Shown: positions 21,420-30,773 of the stretch, one piece after another | Layout: every line of letters begins with the position of its first letter | Numbering within the stretch: the stretch's first letter is position 1 | Origin: Bacillus sp. MUM 116 | GTDB taxonomy: Bacteria > Bacillota > Bacilli > Bacillales > Cytobacillaceae | Assembly (NCBI RefSeq): GCF_001866655.1 | Contig: NZ_MLYR01000046.1 | Coordinates: forward strand, 83,034-147,033 | Direction of reading: 5' to 3' | Length of the DNA stretch: 64,000 bases | Notes under the pieces: generated by a model | What the model was told of the DNA's origin: nothing | Database searches by the model: none | The model's input: the letters and a program-made list of their open reading frames with translations, nothing else | Program-made: the position numbers and the translations under genes

Positions 21420-22712
21420 TTATTCGAAAAAGTAACCAAGGATTTTTTTTACTTTTGATGACATTTTTTCTTCTGGCTGCTTTTCTACCTTTGCTTTTGG
21501 CTGTTGTTGTTGTTGTTGTTTTGGGACTTTCTTTTCAATCGGTTCCGAAACTGGCGATGGTGCAGCAACAGTCCCCCCTGGTAATCTAGCATTCTTGTAA
21601 GCATATTTTATTAAACCAACAGCTGTCGTATATTGAGGCTCTCTTACTCCAATATAATCAGGTATTGCTATGCGAACTCTATTTTGCAATATCACCTGGG
21701 CAAGTTCCAGTACGCCTTGCATATTTGCGATTCCTCCGGTCAACACATACCCGCCAGGCAAATTATTAAAGCCTTTCCGTTTCATTTCATGTAAAATCAA
21801 GTCAAAGATTTCTTCTAATCTTGCTTCGATTATGTCCGAAATTTCAAGCTGGTTAAATTGTTGATGCTGATCGCTTCCGATAATCGGAACACTGAAAACT
21901 TCATCTTCTGAAGCTTCATCATAGAAAGCATGTCCATTTTTAATCTTTATTTTTTCCGCATCCTCGGTAGAGGTACATAAAACCTTTGACAGATCATTTG
22001 TAATATGATCTCCGCCTACCGGCAAAACACTTGTTGATTTCAAATGACCTTGTTCGAAGACCGCCAAAGTCGTTGAACCGCCGCCAAGGTCAATTAAGGC
22101 CACACCGAGATTTTTTTCATCCTTTGACAAGGCAAAGGAACCGGCTGCGAGCGGCTGAAGGGTTATATCTAGAATTTCCAGACCTGCCCGTTCAACACAT
22201 CTAAGTGTATTATGCAGAATGGTTTTAGAACCGGTAATAATGGTCCCTTCCATTTCTAAACGGACGCCAATCATTCCACGCGGATCATTAATTTCATCAA
22301 GTCCATCGACAATAAATTGTTTGGAAACTACCCCGATAATTTCTCTCTCGGGCGGAATGGAAACCACTTGGGCCGCATCGATCACCCTTAGAACATCATC
22401 ATTGGTAATTTCTCGATTTGGACTAGAAACGGCGACAACCCCATGACAAGGCTGAAGCATGACATGATTCCCCGTGATTCCGACAATAACCTGTCTGATT
22501 TCCATCCCAATCATTCTTTCTGCCTGCTCGATTGCTTTCTTTATTGAATGAACGGTTTCATCTATATCTACAATTGATCCTTTACGCAAACCTTCCGACT
22601 TTACATTCCCGACACCAATTATATTTAATGCGTCATTGACCATTTCACCAATGATAACTTTTACACTGGATGTACCGATGTCAAGACTAACATATATTTC
22701 ATTGCTGTTCAT
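21420..22712 (-). CDS. ftsA: Cell-division protein FtsA
   Basis: Actin-like ATPase that tethers FtsZ to the membrane. It has 430 residues. The ATPase motifs are VSLDIGTSSVKVIIGEM at the N-terminus, VALIDLGGGSTTLAVFE near residue 205 and YVLTGGIANMQGVLELA near residue 325. The C-terminal membrane-targeting helix is SSKVKKILGYFFE. Between core and helix lies a low-complexity linker with six consecutive Gln, encoded by a CAA tract at about 21502-21522. AAAGGAGG precedes the ATG. Confidence 0.97.
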   Translation of the reverse strand: MNSNEIYVSLDIGTSSVKVIIGEMVNDALNIIGVGNVKSEGLRKGSIVDIDETVHSIKKAIEQAERMIGMEIRQVIVGITGNHVMLQPCHGVVAVSSPNREITNDDVLRVIDAAQVVSIPPEREIIGVVSKQFIVDGLDEINDPRGMIGVRLEMEGTIITGSKTILHNTLRCVERAGLEILDITLQPLAAGSFALSKDEKNLGVALIDLGGGSTTLAVFEQGHLKSTSVLPVGGDHITNDLSKVLCTSTEDAEKIKIKNGHAFYDEASEDEVFSVPIIGSDQHQQFNQLEISDIIEARLEEIFDLILHEMKRKGFNNLPGGYVLTGGIANMQGVLELAQVILQNRVRIAIPDYIGVREPQYTTAVGLIKYAYKNARLPGGTVAAPSPVSEPIEKKVPKQQQQQQPKAKVEKQPEEKMSSKVKKILGYFFE

Positions 22713-22781
22713 TCTTTGGCACCTCCTTTAGCATTCCTTCAGTCGAACAACAATTTTATTTTGTTCAAGAACAGATTCAAT

Positions 22782-22810
22782 TACATATCTTATAAAATTA
22801 TTCGTCACAA
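22782..22810 (-). promoter_or_regulatory. Possible sigma-A promoter of ftsAZ
   Basis: TTGTGA (22805-22810) and TATGTA (22782-22787) on the minus strand are spaced 17 bp apart, in the 120-bp gap before ftsA. B. subtilis has several ftsAZ promoters here. A second weak TTGACG lies at the end of sbp. Confidence 0.5.
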
Positions 22811-22834
22811 CTAAATGATTCCCTTTAAAATTCG

Positions 22835-23197
22835 TCAACTTTTTTCTAATTTTTCTTTGTTAGATGACCATTTTGCAATTAAAATTCTTCGAATAACAGC
22901 AATATTTTGAAATAACCTGACTCCAAAAGCAAATACTGCCGCTAAATACAAGTCTACACCAAGATGGACACCTAGAAAAGCTAAACTTGCTGCTAAGATT
23001 ATATTAAAAAAGAAACCCGAAACAAATACTTTTTCATCATAAATATTTTGCAGATTTGCCCGAATCCCGCCAAACAAAGTATCCAAAGCAGCGAGAACTG
23101 CGATCGATAAATAATTTGAATATTCTTCGGGGATTCGGACTTCTGTAGATAATCCGAGAACAGTTCCAATGATTAATCCAAGTATGGGAAGCCACAT
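22835..23197 (-). CDS. sbp: Small basic protein Sbp (DUF1290)
   Basis: A 120-residue integral membrane protein with three hydrophobic segments and a basic C-terminus (RRILIAKWSSNKEKLEKS). The motif ALDTLFGGIRANLQNIYDEKVFVSGF in the middle is the family signature, spanning residues 38-62. It is conserved next to ftsA in sporulating Firmicutes but has no known function. ATG 23197 is favoured over the adjacent TTG because its spacing from GGAGG (9 bp) and family starts fit better. The ylxX stop abuts this start. Confidence 0.88.
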   Translation of the reverse strand: MWLPILGLIIGTVLGLSTEVRIPEEYSNYLSIAVLAALDTLFGGIRANLQNIYDEKVFVSGFFFNIILAASLAFLGVHLGVDLYLAAVFAFGVRLFQNIAVIRRILIAKWSSNKEKLEKS

Positions 23198-23943
23198 CAA
23201 TGATTGCCTCCTTCATTCCCTTTAACCGGCTCCATATAACGAATACGTATTGGATTTTCATAAGCAGGAACCGTCACTTTTGTTTTGGGCGAAGATACGA
23301 TTAATCTTAAATTTTCAACATAAAACTCTTCAATTGACTTAGATACCTTCATGCGATTATACAGTTTTTCCGCAGTATCGATACTGTCGACAACTACTTT
23401 TACTTCTATTGGCAGACTGTTAATTGTATGTCCGTCAATTTTTGTTTGGCCATTGATATCACGAATAACGGTAGTGTTAATAACTCTTTGTCCGTCAATC
23501 GAAACAAATTTCGCCTCATACATATTTAATTCATTCAATAATCTTTGTAAAAGATCTGGAGGAACCTCCCTGGTTACAGGAGCCCCTAATTCAATTTCCT
23601 CAAGAGCAGGTTCAATTTTTAAGGTAATACCGGGATCTGTAACTTTGGTTAAACCGGCTTCTACCTTTAATTCATTCAATGTTTCCTTAAGGACTTGTTC
23701 CTTACTTTGCTTATGTTTTGATTCATATGCAGTCAATTTTTCCTCATTTGAACGAATTTCACTTAAGAGTGCCGACTCCAGTTCCTTCTCCTTCAACAAA
23801 TCTTCACGAATTTCCCATATATCTCTTGTATCACGATCTACCGGTTTTTTAATCGTTTGAAATTGAATCGCAATCATAAAACCGATGATGGCCATGATTA
23901 AAGTAAAGCTTAAGTTTTTTTGAGGTTTGTCCACTTTTTTCAC
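23197..23943 (-). CDS. ylxX: DUF881 membrane-anchored protein YlxX
   Basis: A 248-residue protein with one N-terminal membrane segment (about residues 11-28), a coiled coil (residues 45-90, WEIREDLLKEKELESALLSE) and a DUF881 domain (about 100-240). It is a paralogue of YlxW two genes away. Function is unknown; the family travels with division genes. The start is GTG at 23943 or GTG three codons on at 23934, which has the better spaced AGGTG. The end meets sbp in an overlap. Confidence 0.85.
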   Translation of the reverse strand: MKKVDKPQKNLSFTLIMAIIGFMIAIQFQTIKKPVDRDTRDIWEIREDLLKEKELESALLSEIRSNEEKLTAYESKHKQSKEQVLKETLNELKVEAGLTKVTDPGITLKIEPALEEIELGAPVTREVPPDLLQRLLNELNMYEAKFVSIDGQRVINTTVIRDINGQTKIDGHTINSLPIEVKVVVDSIDTAEKLYNRMKVSKSIEEFYVENLRLIVSSPKTKVTVPAYENPIRIRYMEPVKGNEGGNH

Positions 23944-23956
23944 CTAACCTTTTATA

Positions 23957-24089
23957 AGAAAAGCGCAAGCGCCTTGGTCAGCCTCAGGCATAGCACAAAC
24001 CAAGCCGGCCGAAAGGTTGTTCTTTAACCTTTTGGACGGATTGGCTTGTGACCTCGAGGGGCAGGACGCTTGCGCTGGACAATTCTCGA
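23957..24089 (+). repeat. Type B dispersed intergenic repeat, full copy
   Basis: About 130 bp, inserted between ylxW and ylxX. It starts AAGAAAAGCGCAAGCGCCTTGG and ends GACGCTTGCGCTGGACAATTCTC, so the ends pair (AGCGCAAGCG with CGCTTGCGCT). The middle holds CAAGCC...TTCTTTAACCTTTTGGACGGATTGGCTTG, a second nested stem. It matches the copies at 56679 and 63907. Confidence 0.82.
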
Positions 24090-24144
24090 AGTCGACATTT
24101 TCTTTCTTATCTTAAAATATTAAAATGTGGACATACTTAAGAGC

Positions 24145-24855
24145 TTAATTTCCCAAAATCGGATTCATAGTAATTTCATCATTTTCTTCGAGGGTAAACA
24201 CAATATTATCATTCACAAGCTGATCCTTTACCCCTCCGGTAAGATTCAATGCCGCAGACAAAACATCAGGGTCGCCGATTGCCGTAATTACAAATGGTGC
24301 CGGATGTTGCACACCATCAACCGTAATAACAGGACCATTGCAATTTATGTAGGAATGACTAGTTAATCTTTGCCCATTGATGGCAATAGCCGCTGCACCC
24401 GAAATGTATAATTCGTTTACTACTTTAAATACATGAAATTCATGTACTAAATAATTATTGACATTTGTCACTTTTGGATCATAAGCACCGTCGGCCAGGG
24501 CTACTTTGACCCCTTTGCCTTTCACCTTTACCTTTCCTAAAAACATTCGGTATTTCTCAGCATCCTCAGCAAGGTTATAAAAAGCTTTAGCTTCTTTTGA
24601 AAGATTTTTTTCATTCTCAAGAACCAAATTTTGTTTTTTAGCCAATTCCTTTTCCAGCTTCCTGTTTGTTACCTTTTGTGCATTCAACTGGTTTCTTAAA
24701 TCAAGGGTTTTCTCCCACTGCCGGTCTGAAAGCTCTCGCGTATCCCTTTGCTTTTCTTTTTGAGTTAAATGATATGAGAAGGCAATCATATACCCAAGCA
24801 CTAAACACACAAGAGACAAAATTACATGATTACCCTTGACCTTTATCCTTTTCAC
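24145..24855 (-). CDS. ylxW: DUF881 membrane-anchored protein YlxW
   Basis: A 236-residue paralogue of YlxX: an N-terminal membrane helix (about residues 10-28), a coiled coil, then a DUF881 domain with GKGVKVALADGAYDPK and the strongly conserved NELYISGAAAIAINGQRL. The start is GTG at 24853-24855 (MKRIKVKGNHVIL), 8 bp after GGAGGA. Twenty upstream in-frame codons run deep into divIB and lack a site. Its first 26 bp overlap divIB. Function is unknown; the location suggests a role at the division site. Confidence 0.87.
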   Translation of the reverse strand: MKRIKVKGNHVILSLVCLVLGYMIAFSYHLTQKEKQRDTRELSDRQWEKTLDLRNQLNAQKVTNRKLEKELAKKQNLVLENEKNLSKEAKAFYNLAEDAEKYRMFLGKVKVKGKGVKVALADGAYDPKVTNVNNYLVHEFHVFKVVNELYISGAAAIAINGQRLTSHSYINCNGPVITVDGVQHPAPFVITAIGDPDVLSAALNLTGGVKDQLVNDNIVFTLEENDEITMNPILGN

Positions 24856-25621
24856 TTTTTTGTTCCTCCGTCTTTGTATCATATGCCTTGAAATATGAGC
24901 CAACTTCCAAGTCAATTACACCTTTTTTATTTGGATCTAATTGGCTTACGATTGAAGGATAATGCACCATTTTTTCTGAAAAACTTCTTAAAGTTGCACT
25001 CACTTCGAAACCATCATTCATAAATAAGGAAATATGATACTTGTCCGTTTTTTTCGGAGTAGAGTGGATTTCAGATATGGAATTGACAATTTCGTCAGGA
25101 AGACGTTTTAGGCCATCCACCATTTCATTTAAGATAGGACCTTCTTTGAAATCAAAAAGAATCGGAGAATTGCTTGGAAATTCTTTAAACGATTTCCCTT
25201 TTAGTATGATTCCATTTTCCATAATAGGGTAATAGAATCCATCATTTTTTAGATAGGCTATTCGTTTATGCTCTTGGATGGTAATATAGATTGTGTTTGG
25301 CCACCCAATTTTAACGTTTGCTTTCTTAATTTCAGAGAGTTCCATTAATTTTTTGGAAATTTCCTTGTCATTAACCTTCCAAATATTCGTATTGTTCGTG
25401 ACCCCAGTTTTCTTAATGATTTCCTTGGTAGAATACAGGTCATTTCCTTCTACTGAAATCCTTTTAACATGGCTTAATGGTGATTGCACATAGGCAATCA
25501 CTGCAATTAATGTAAAAAACAAAAATAGGAGGAGAATAAGCCTTCTGTTTGCTTTTCGTCGTCTTTGCTCTTTTAACTTAGGTATTCTATCCTCTAAAGC
25601 AACAACATTCCCTTTATCCAT
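24830..25621 (-). CDS. divIB: Cell-division protein DivIB/FtsQ
   Basis: Bitopic divisome protein that stabilises FtsL and DivIC and regulates septal synthesis. It has 263 residues: a basic cytoplasmic tail (LKEQRRRKANRR), a membrane segment at about 28-46, a POTRA domain (VKRISVEGNDLYSTKEI ...), a beta domain, and a charged tail (KTEEQKSEKDKGQG). GGGAGGT precedes the ATG. It lies between murB and ylxW as in B. subtilis. Confidence 0.93.
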   Translation of the reverse strand: MDKGNVVALEDRIPKLKEQRRRKANRRLILLLFLFFTLIAVIAYVQSPLSHVKRISVEGNDLYSTKEIIKKTGVTNNTNIWKVNDKEISKKLMELSEIKKANVKIGWPNTIYITIQEHKRIAYLKNDGFYYPIMENGIILKGKSFKEFPSNSPILFDFKEGPILNEMVDGLKRLPDEIVNSISEIHSTPKKTDKYHISLFMNDGFEVSATLRSFSEKMVHYPSIVSQLDPNKKGVIDLEVGSYFKAYDTKTEEQKSEKDKGQG

Positions 25622-25637
25622 TTCCTACCTCCCACAA

Positions 25638-25705
25638 AGAAAAGCGCAAGCGCCTTGATTTGCCCTTCGAGGTCACCCAAAAGAACAACTATAAGCTTGT
25701 CCAAA
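25638..25705 (+). repeat. Truncated type B repeat
   Basis: The left arm AAGAAAAGCGCAAGCGCCTTG is joined directly to CCCTTCGAGGTCACC, a fragment of the right half read in the other orientation. The copy has suffered an internal deletion or rearrangement. It lies between murB and divIB. Confidence 0.6.
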
Positions 25706-25747
25706 CAAAACCAAGTAAATAATTTTAAAGATCTGTAAAGTGAAAAC

Positions 25748-25771
25748 AACGGCACGAAAAATCATGCCGTC
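25748..25771 (-). terminator. Possible terminator of murB
   Basis: ACGGCA pairs with TGCCGT around a loop of AT-rich bases, followed on the minus strand by GTTGTTTTC. The stem is short and the U run broken. Confidence 0.45.
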
Positions 25772-25894
25772 ATTCTTTTTCTTCCGTTTTTTTCTATATA
25801 TGATTAGTAATTATATCACAATATTTGTCATTCGCACGAAAAATTCTTGCTAGTAATAGGGAATAAATTTTGGTATTTAGGACTTTTTTAGTTT

Positions 25895-26803
25895 TTATTT
25901 TCGTCCGATGATTTCAACCTCTGTTTCCATTTTAATTTCATATAAACTATAAATGGTGTCTTTTACAAACTGAATTAAAGCAAGGACATCCCCTGCTGTA
26001 GCATTTCCAGCGTTAACAATAAAATTTCCATGCATTTCTGAGATTTTGGCCCCGCCAATGGTATATCCCTTTAACCCCGCCACTTCGATTAACTTTCCAG
26101 CATAGTTTGGAAGAGGATTTCGAAAAATACTGCCAGCGCACGGAAAATTCCATGGCTGTGTTTCTTTACGGTAATCCTTATTTTTTTGCATCTGTGCAAC
26201 AATGCCTGTTTTTTCACCGGCTTGAAGCTTGAAAACAGCCTCCATCACAATTCCCGGACGTTTCTTTTGCAGTACAGAAGTCCGATAGGTAAATTCCATC
26301 TCTTCGTTCGTAAGCCATTCCATCGTTCCATCTTCAAAAAGAATTAGGGCTTTCGTTAATATTTTACTAATATCCGACCCATGTGCGCCTGCATTCATAT
26401 ATACAGCACCACCGACAGACCCAGGAATTCCACTTGCAAATTCAAGGCCAGTAATGCCCATTTTGCTAATTTTTGTGGCTAAACTTACAAGAGAATATCC
26501 GCCTCCGACTGTAATCTCAGAACCGTTAACAGTGAGCTGATCTAAACCGGAACCTAACTTTATCACAACACCTTCAATTCCCTTATCGGAAACTAAAAGA
26601 TTGGAACCCCGTCCTATTGCCCTCCATGGCAAATGTTGTTTACGAATTACTTCCATAACTTTTATTAAATTTTCAGTTGAGGAGGGTTCTATAAACAAAT
26701 CCGCCGGGCCACCAATTTTGATGGTGGTATGGTTAGCCAGCAGTTCATTTTGTTTCACCTTTCCAATGTTTAATTCTTGCAATTGTGTTATCAATCCGTC
26801 CAC
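25895..26803 (-). CDS. murB: UDP-N-acetylenolpyruvoylglucosamine reductase
   Basis: FAD- and NADPH-dependent reduction that makes UDP-MurNAc. It has 302 residues of the Gram-positive short type. The FAD loop is [13 protein letters not shown] near residue 32, [18 protein letters not shown] lies near residue 125, and the catalytic Ser is in CAGSIFRNP near residue 225. The start is GTG (26801-26803) behind AGGGTGA. It follows murG after 58 bp, as in the Bacillus dcw cluster. Confidence 0.95.
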   Translation of the reverse strand: MDGLITQLQELNIGKVKQNELLANHTTIKIGGPADLFIEPSSTENLIKVMEVIRKQHLPWRAIGRGSNLLVSDKGIEGVVIKLGSGLDQLTVNGSEITVGGGYSLVSLATKISKMGITGLEFASGIPGSVGGAVYMNAGAHGSDISKILTKALILFEDGTMEWLTNEEMEFTYRTSVLQKKRPGIVMEAVFKLQAGEKTGIVAQMQKNKDYRKETQPWNFPCAGSIFRNPLPNYAGKLIEVAGLKGYTIGGAKISEMHGNFIVNAGNATAGDVLALIQFVKDTIYSLYEIKMETEVEIIGRK

Positions 26804-26861
26804 TTAATCACCCTAACTTTCTATACCTTTTTATTCAATTTATGCTAAAAGTGAATTTGGG

Positions 26862-27965
26862 CTACCTTTGTTTTTCGTTTCTCAGTTTTTTTATCAAATC
26901 ATAGAGCCGGTTCGCAGAATCTGGGACGCCAATTTTTTTTGCCTTATTCTTCATCTCTTTAAGTTTTTCTTTATTTAACAAAATCTGGTCAATGCTTTCA
27001 ACAAGACTTTTATTATTTAAATCTTTTTCCAGCAATATTTTTGCTGCGCCATTTTCACTTAATGATCTTGCATTTTTTTCCTGATGATTATTGGTAACAT
27101 ATGGACTTGGTATAAGAATGCTTGGAATCCCAAGAGAGGTCAGTTCTGCTAACGTGGTAGCACCTGCTCTGGAAACAACGAGGTCAATTCCTGCAAGTAC
27201 TTCAGGCATATTATGGATAAACGGTTTGATCATGACATTACTGGGATTGCCGATTAACTCCACTTCCTTTTTAACATCCTCAAAATGTACATCACCAGTT
27301 ATATATAGAACCTGATAGGTTTTACTTCCAAAATCAGATAATGATTTCACCACAGCATCATTTATTGGTTTTGCTCCGCGGCTGCCGCCAAAAATAAGGA
27401 CGGCTGGTGTTGTTGTACTTAAACCGACAGATAATCGTCCCTTCACTCCATCATTGCCAATCACTTCAGATGCCCGTGGGTTTCCTGTGTAAACAACCTT
27501 TTCCAATGGAAAATATTCTTTCGCTTCCTCAAAGCAGATGGCGATTTTATTCACATATCTGCTTAAGAATTTATTAGTTAAACCGGGAACACTGTTTTGC
27601 TCATGAATGATGGTGGGAATCCCAAGTTTGGCTGCCGCATAAACCACCGGACCGCATACATAGCCCCCTGTTCCAATTACAACGTCAGGCTTAAATTCTT
27701 TCAGTATTTTTTTACTGTTTCTCGTTCCTTTGAGGAATCGAAAAATCGTTTTAATATTTTCAAAAGAAATTTTTCTTCTGAATCCTGTAATATGAATAGA
27801 TTTAAAAGGGATATTTGCTTTTGGGACAAGGCTACTTTCTAAACCGTTTTTCGTTCCTATATATAAAAATTCCGCATCTTTAGCCTGTTTTTGAATTTCT
27901 CTTATAAGAGCGAGTGCCGGGTAAATATGTCCTCCCGTTCCACCGCCGCTAACAACGATTTTCAT
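26862..27965 (-). CDS. murG: UDP-GlcNAc:lipid I N-acetylglucosaminyltransferase
   Basis: Makes lipid II from lipid I on the inner face of the membrane. It has 367 residues. The GT-B glycosyltransferase has the N-terminal loop [16 protein letters not shown] and the C-terminal donor-site region [26 protein letters not shown] with GAGGTG. It is separated from spoVE by about 240 bp containing hairpins and the spoVE terminator, so murG probably has a separate promoter. Confidence 0.96.
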   Translation of the reverse strand: MKIVVSGGGTGGHIYPALALIREIQKQAKDAEFLYIGTKNGLESSLVPKANIPFKSIHITGFRRKISFENIKTIFRFLKGTRNSKKILKEFKPDVVIGTGGYVCGPVVYAAAKLGIPTIIHEQNSVPGLTNKFLSRYVNKIAICFEEAKEYFPLEKVVYTGNPRASEVIGNDGVKGRLSVGLSTTTPAVLIFGGSRGAKPINDAVVKSLSDFGSKTYQVLYITGDVHFEDVKKEVELIGNPSNVMIKPFIHNMPEVLAGIDLVVSRAGATTLAELTSLGIPSILIPSPYVTNNHQEKNARSLSENGAAKILLEKDLNNKSLVESIDQILLNKEKLKEMKNKAKKIGVPDSANRLYDLIKKLRNEKQR

Positions 27966-28075
27966 AGGTACACCTCATTAATGATTGCTCACACTTAATT
28001 ACCTTCCTCATTCTACTATAAAAATGAATAAAATAAAGTAAATGAAAACAGAATGTTAGAGAAATGTAATGAAAA

Positions 28076-28173
28076 CTCGCCGATTGGCGAGCCGTAAGTC
28101 GAAGACAGAGGCGTAGTTGCACTTATGCGTAATAGGGAAGTATAAACTTGAAAAAGTTTATACTTCCCTATTA
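28076..28173. repeat. Inverted-repeat cluster between spoVE and murG
   Basis: CTCGCC-GATT-GGCGAG (28076-28091) is a short perfect hairpin. After a 38-bp spacer with AAGTCGAAGACAGAGGCG comes a 20-bp perfect inverted repeat, 28130-28149 with 28154-28173, around a 4-base loop (first arm TAATAGGGAAGTATAAACTT). It has no long U run on either strand, so it is not a plain terminator. It may be a small mobile or RNA element. Confidence 0.65.
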
Positions 28174-28175
28174 GC

Positions 28176-28203
28176 GAAAAATACCCTGTATTCAACAGGG
28201 TAT
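28176..28203 (-). terminator. Terminator of spoVE
   Basis: ATACCCTGT (28181-28189) pairs with ACAGGGTAT (28195-28203), followed on the minus strand by UUUUUCGC. It begins at the base next to the spoVE stop. Confidence 0.8.
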
Positions 28204-29304
28204 TCAATATCTTGAATAACGGCTAATATTTAAAAGAACACCAATGGCCATTAACATTAAGGTCAAAGAGGACCCACCGTAGCTTAAAAATGGTAATGTA
28301 ATACCTGTAACAGGCATCAGCCCTGTTACTACGCCGATATTAATCATGACTTGGATGGCAACCATGGCAATAATTCCAACGGCCAGAAAGCTTCCATACA
28401 AATCCGGAGCACCGAGCGCAATTCGAATCCCCCTCCAGAGGAGTAATGCAAACAGCAATAAGATAAAGGATCCGCCAATAAATCCCAGCTCTTCAGAAAG
28501 GATTGCAAAGATAAAGTCTGTTTGCGGTTCCGGCAAGTAGAAAAACTTTTGCCGGCTTTGACCAAGACCTAGCCCAAACAATCCGCCCGGACCAATTGCA
28601 AGGAGAGACTGGATAATTTGAAAACCACTTCCCAGCGGGTCTGACCATGGATCGAGGAAAGATGTAATCCGCTTAATACGATAGGGTGCTGATGCAATTA
28701 GCCCAACAAAACCGGCTACACCCATCAGCCCTAAAAAAGTAAAGTGACTAATTCGGGCACCGGCAACAAAAATCATTACAACACAGGTACCCATCATCAC
28801 CGTACCCGTTCCAAGGTCAGGCTGCAGCATAATCATCGCAAAAGCAATAAATGCAAGTCCAAGTGATGGGATAAGCCCTTTTTTGAAGGAGGTAATGAAT
28901 TTCTGCCGTTCCGACAAATACTTTGCTAAAAAAGCAATCATGGCAAGTTTCATAAATTCAGAAGGCTGTATCGAAAATGCCCCCACACCTATCCAACTTC
29001 TTGAACCATTTCTAACATTACCGATCCCGGGAATTAAAACAAGAACCAATAAGACAAAACAAACGATTAATATTGTTTTGGCCCATGTTCTCCATGTCCA
29101 GTAGTTGATATTCATGATGAAAAACATCGCAGCGATTCCAACAGCAGCAAAAAGGGTTTGTCTTTTTGCAAAGAAGAAAGAATCATGAAATTTATATTCT
29201 GCCCATACAGCGCTGGCACTGTATACCATGATTAGCCCTACAGCTAGAAGCGTGAAGGTTACAATCATCAAAATGAAATCGGGGGTTGTTCTCTTTGTCG
29301 GCAC
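28204..29304 (-). CDS. spoVE: SEDS-family peptidoglycan polymerase SpoVE
   Basis: Mother-cell lipid II polymerase needed for spore cortex, partner of SpoVD. It has 366 residues and ten membrane segments. The SEDS core is GSRSWIGVGAFSIQPSEFMKL near residue 105, with GVVTGLMPVTGITLPFLSYGGSS near residue 330. The start is the second of two adjacent GTG codons (29302-29304, MPTKRTTPDFIL), 7 bp after GAGGTG, which gives exactly the B. subtilis length. FtsW and RodA share these motifs; position between murD and murG identifies SpoVE. Confidence 0.93.
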   Translation of the reverse strand: MPTKRTTPDFILMIVTFTLLAVGLIMVYSASAVWAEYKFHDSFFFAKRQTLFAAVGIAAMFFIMNINYWTWRTWAKTILIVCFVLLVLVLIPGIGNVRNGSRSWIGVGAFSIQPSEFMKLAMIAFLAKYLSERQKFITSFKKGLIPSLGLAFIAFAMIMLQPDLGTGTVMMGTCVVMIFVAGARISHFTFLGLMGVAGFVGLIASAPYRIKRITSFLDPWSDPLGSGFQIIQSLLAIGPGGLFGLGLGQSRQKFFYLPEPQTDFIFAILSEELGFIGGSFILLLFALLLWRGIRIALGAPDLYGSFLAVGIIAMVAIQVMINIGVVTGLMPVTGITLPFLSYGGSSLTLMLMAIGVLLNISRYSRY

Positions 29305-29366
29305 CACTAAACACCTCAACTACCAGTTTTAGGGCTTGTAATGAACCTTGGTGGAGAACAATGATT

Positions 29367-29410
29367 GTCTAGCTCCAGTGCACGTAAAAAGGACGCTGGA
29401 ACTTTTCTGT
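29367..29410 (-). repeat. Remnant of a type B repeat end
   Basis: GTCTAGCTCCAGTGCACG is the complement of the CTGGAGCTAGAC end seen at 56785. The rest of the repeat has decayed. It lies in the murD-spoVE gap. Confidence 0.45.
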
Positions 29411-29420
29411 GGACAAGCCC

Positions 29421-30773
29421 TTACTTAAGCTTATGCACCGCTTCGATAAAAATGTCTCCCCTAACTTCAAAAGTTTTAAATTGATCCCAGCTGGCACATG
29501 CAGGAGATAACAAAATCACATCGCCTGATTCAGAATGCTGAAAAGCTACAGGCACGGCTTCCCCAACATTATCGACACGCTTGATTATTTTTATTCCCGT
29601 CTCTTTGGCAACACGTTCGAGTTTAGGTGCAGTTTGACCAAATGTAATTAACACTTTAACATTCTTTAAATATGGAATAAGTTCATCAAATTCATTACCT
29701 CTATCCAAACCGCCGGCCAATAAAATAACCGGAGTTTGGAAAGCCTTTAATGCAGTAATGGTCGCCAATATATTGGTCGCTTTTGAATCATTATAAAATT
29801 TACGTCCGTTGATTTCCCTAACATACTGCAGGCGATGCTTTACCCCAGCAAACGTTTTGAGCACTTCTTGAATGGATTGATTATCTACCCCTGAGAGCTT
29901 GGCTGCGACAAGCGCAGATAGGATATTTTCCAGATTATGTATACCCGGCAGAGCGATATCCTTCACTTGCATCACTTTTTCCCCGTTATAACAAATCCAT
30001 TCATCACAAAGATATGCGCCTTCTGATAATTGGCTTTTTGTTGAAAATGGAATAATTTTAGCTTTGGAATTACGGGCAATTTCCATTGTATCTTCTTGAT
30101 CGTAATTAACAATTAAATAATCAATTTCTGTTTGATTTTTGGTTATATTTGCTTTCGCCTTGATATATTCTTTTCTTGTTCCATGGTAGTCCAAATGTGC
30201 ATCGTATATATTTGTTATAATCGCAATTTTAGGAGCGAATGTCTTAATCCCCATTAACTGAAAGGAAGATAACTCGATGACAATCGTATTTTCCTTTGTT
30301 GTTTCTTCCGCCACACCTGAGGCAACTGTGCCAATATTTCCGGCAATCAGCGGCTGTTTTTTTCCTTCTTTCAACATTTCATAAACAAGGGTGGTCGTTG
30401 TTGTTTTTCCATTTGTTCCAGTAATTCCAATAAACGGTGCTTCGGAAATTTGGTAAGCAAGTTCTACCTCAGTAATAACCGGAATGCCTTTTTCTAAAGC
30501 CCCTTCGATGATTGGGTTGCTATACGGGATTCCAGGGTTTTTGACTATCAATTCAAACCCCTCATCAAGAAGTTCTACGGGGTGTTCACCACAAATGACT
30601 TTAATCCCTTCTTCCAACAATCCACGTGCTTCCGGGTTTTCCGATAATGGCTTTCGATCGTTTACAGTTACAAACGCCCCAAGCTTATGTAAAAGTCGTG
30701 CTGCTGTTACCCCGCTTTTTGCCAGTCCAAGTACGAGAATTTTTTTATGTCGATATGTTTCAACCTGTTTCAA
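29421..30773 (-). CDS. murD: UDP-MurNAc-L-alanine:D-glutamate ligase
   Basis: Adds D-Glu to the cytoplasmic muropeptide. It has 450 residues. The N-terminal UDP-binding domain has [17 protein letters not shown], the ATP loop is [14 protein letters not shown] near residue 118, and the C-terminal ligase domain has [14 protein letters not shown] and [15 protein letters not shown]. The start is TTG (30771-30773), 10 bp after GAGGTG. The mraY stop ends one base away, so the genes are coupled. Confidence 0.96.
   Translation of the reverse strand: MKQVETYRHKKILVLGLAKSGVTAARLLHKLGAFVTVNDRKPLSENPEARGLLEEGIKVICGEHPVELLDEGFELIVKNPGIPYSNPIIEGALEKGIPVITEVELAYQISEAPFIGITGTNGKTTTTTLVYEMLKEGKKQPLIAGNIGTVASGVAEETTKENTIVIELSSFQLMGIKTFAPKIAIITNIYDAHLDYHGTRKEYIKAKANITKNQTEIDYLIVNYDQEDTMEIARNSKAKIIPFSTKSQLSEGAYLCDEWICYNGEKVMQVKDIALPGIHNLENILSALVAAKLSGVDNQSIQEVLKTFAGVKHRLQYVREINGRKFYNDSKATNILATITALKAFQTPVILLAGGLDRGNEFDELIPYLKNVKVLITFGQTAPKLERVAKETGIKIIKRVDNVGEAVPVAFQHSESGDVILLSPACASWDQFKTFEVRGDIFIEAVHKLK

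Noticed and set aside
28016..28207. Open frame of 63 codons on the - strand in the spoVE-murG gap
   Set aside because: It is made of hairpin and terminator sequence and has no ribosome site.
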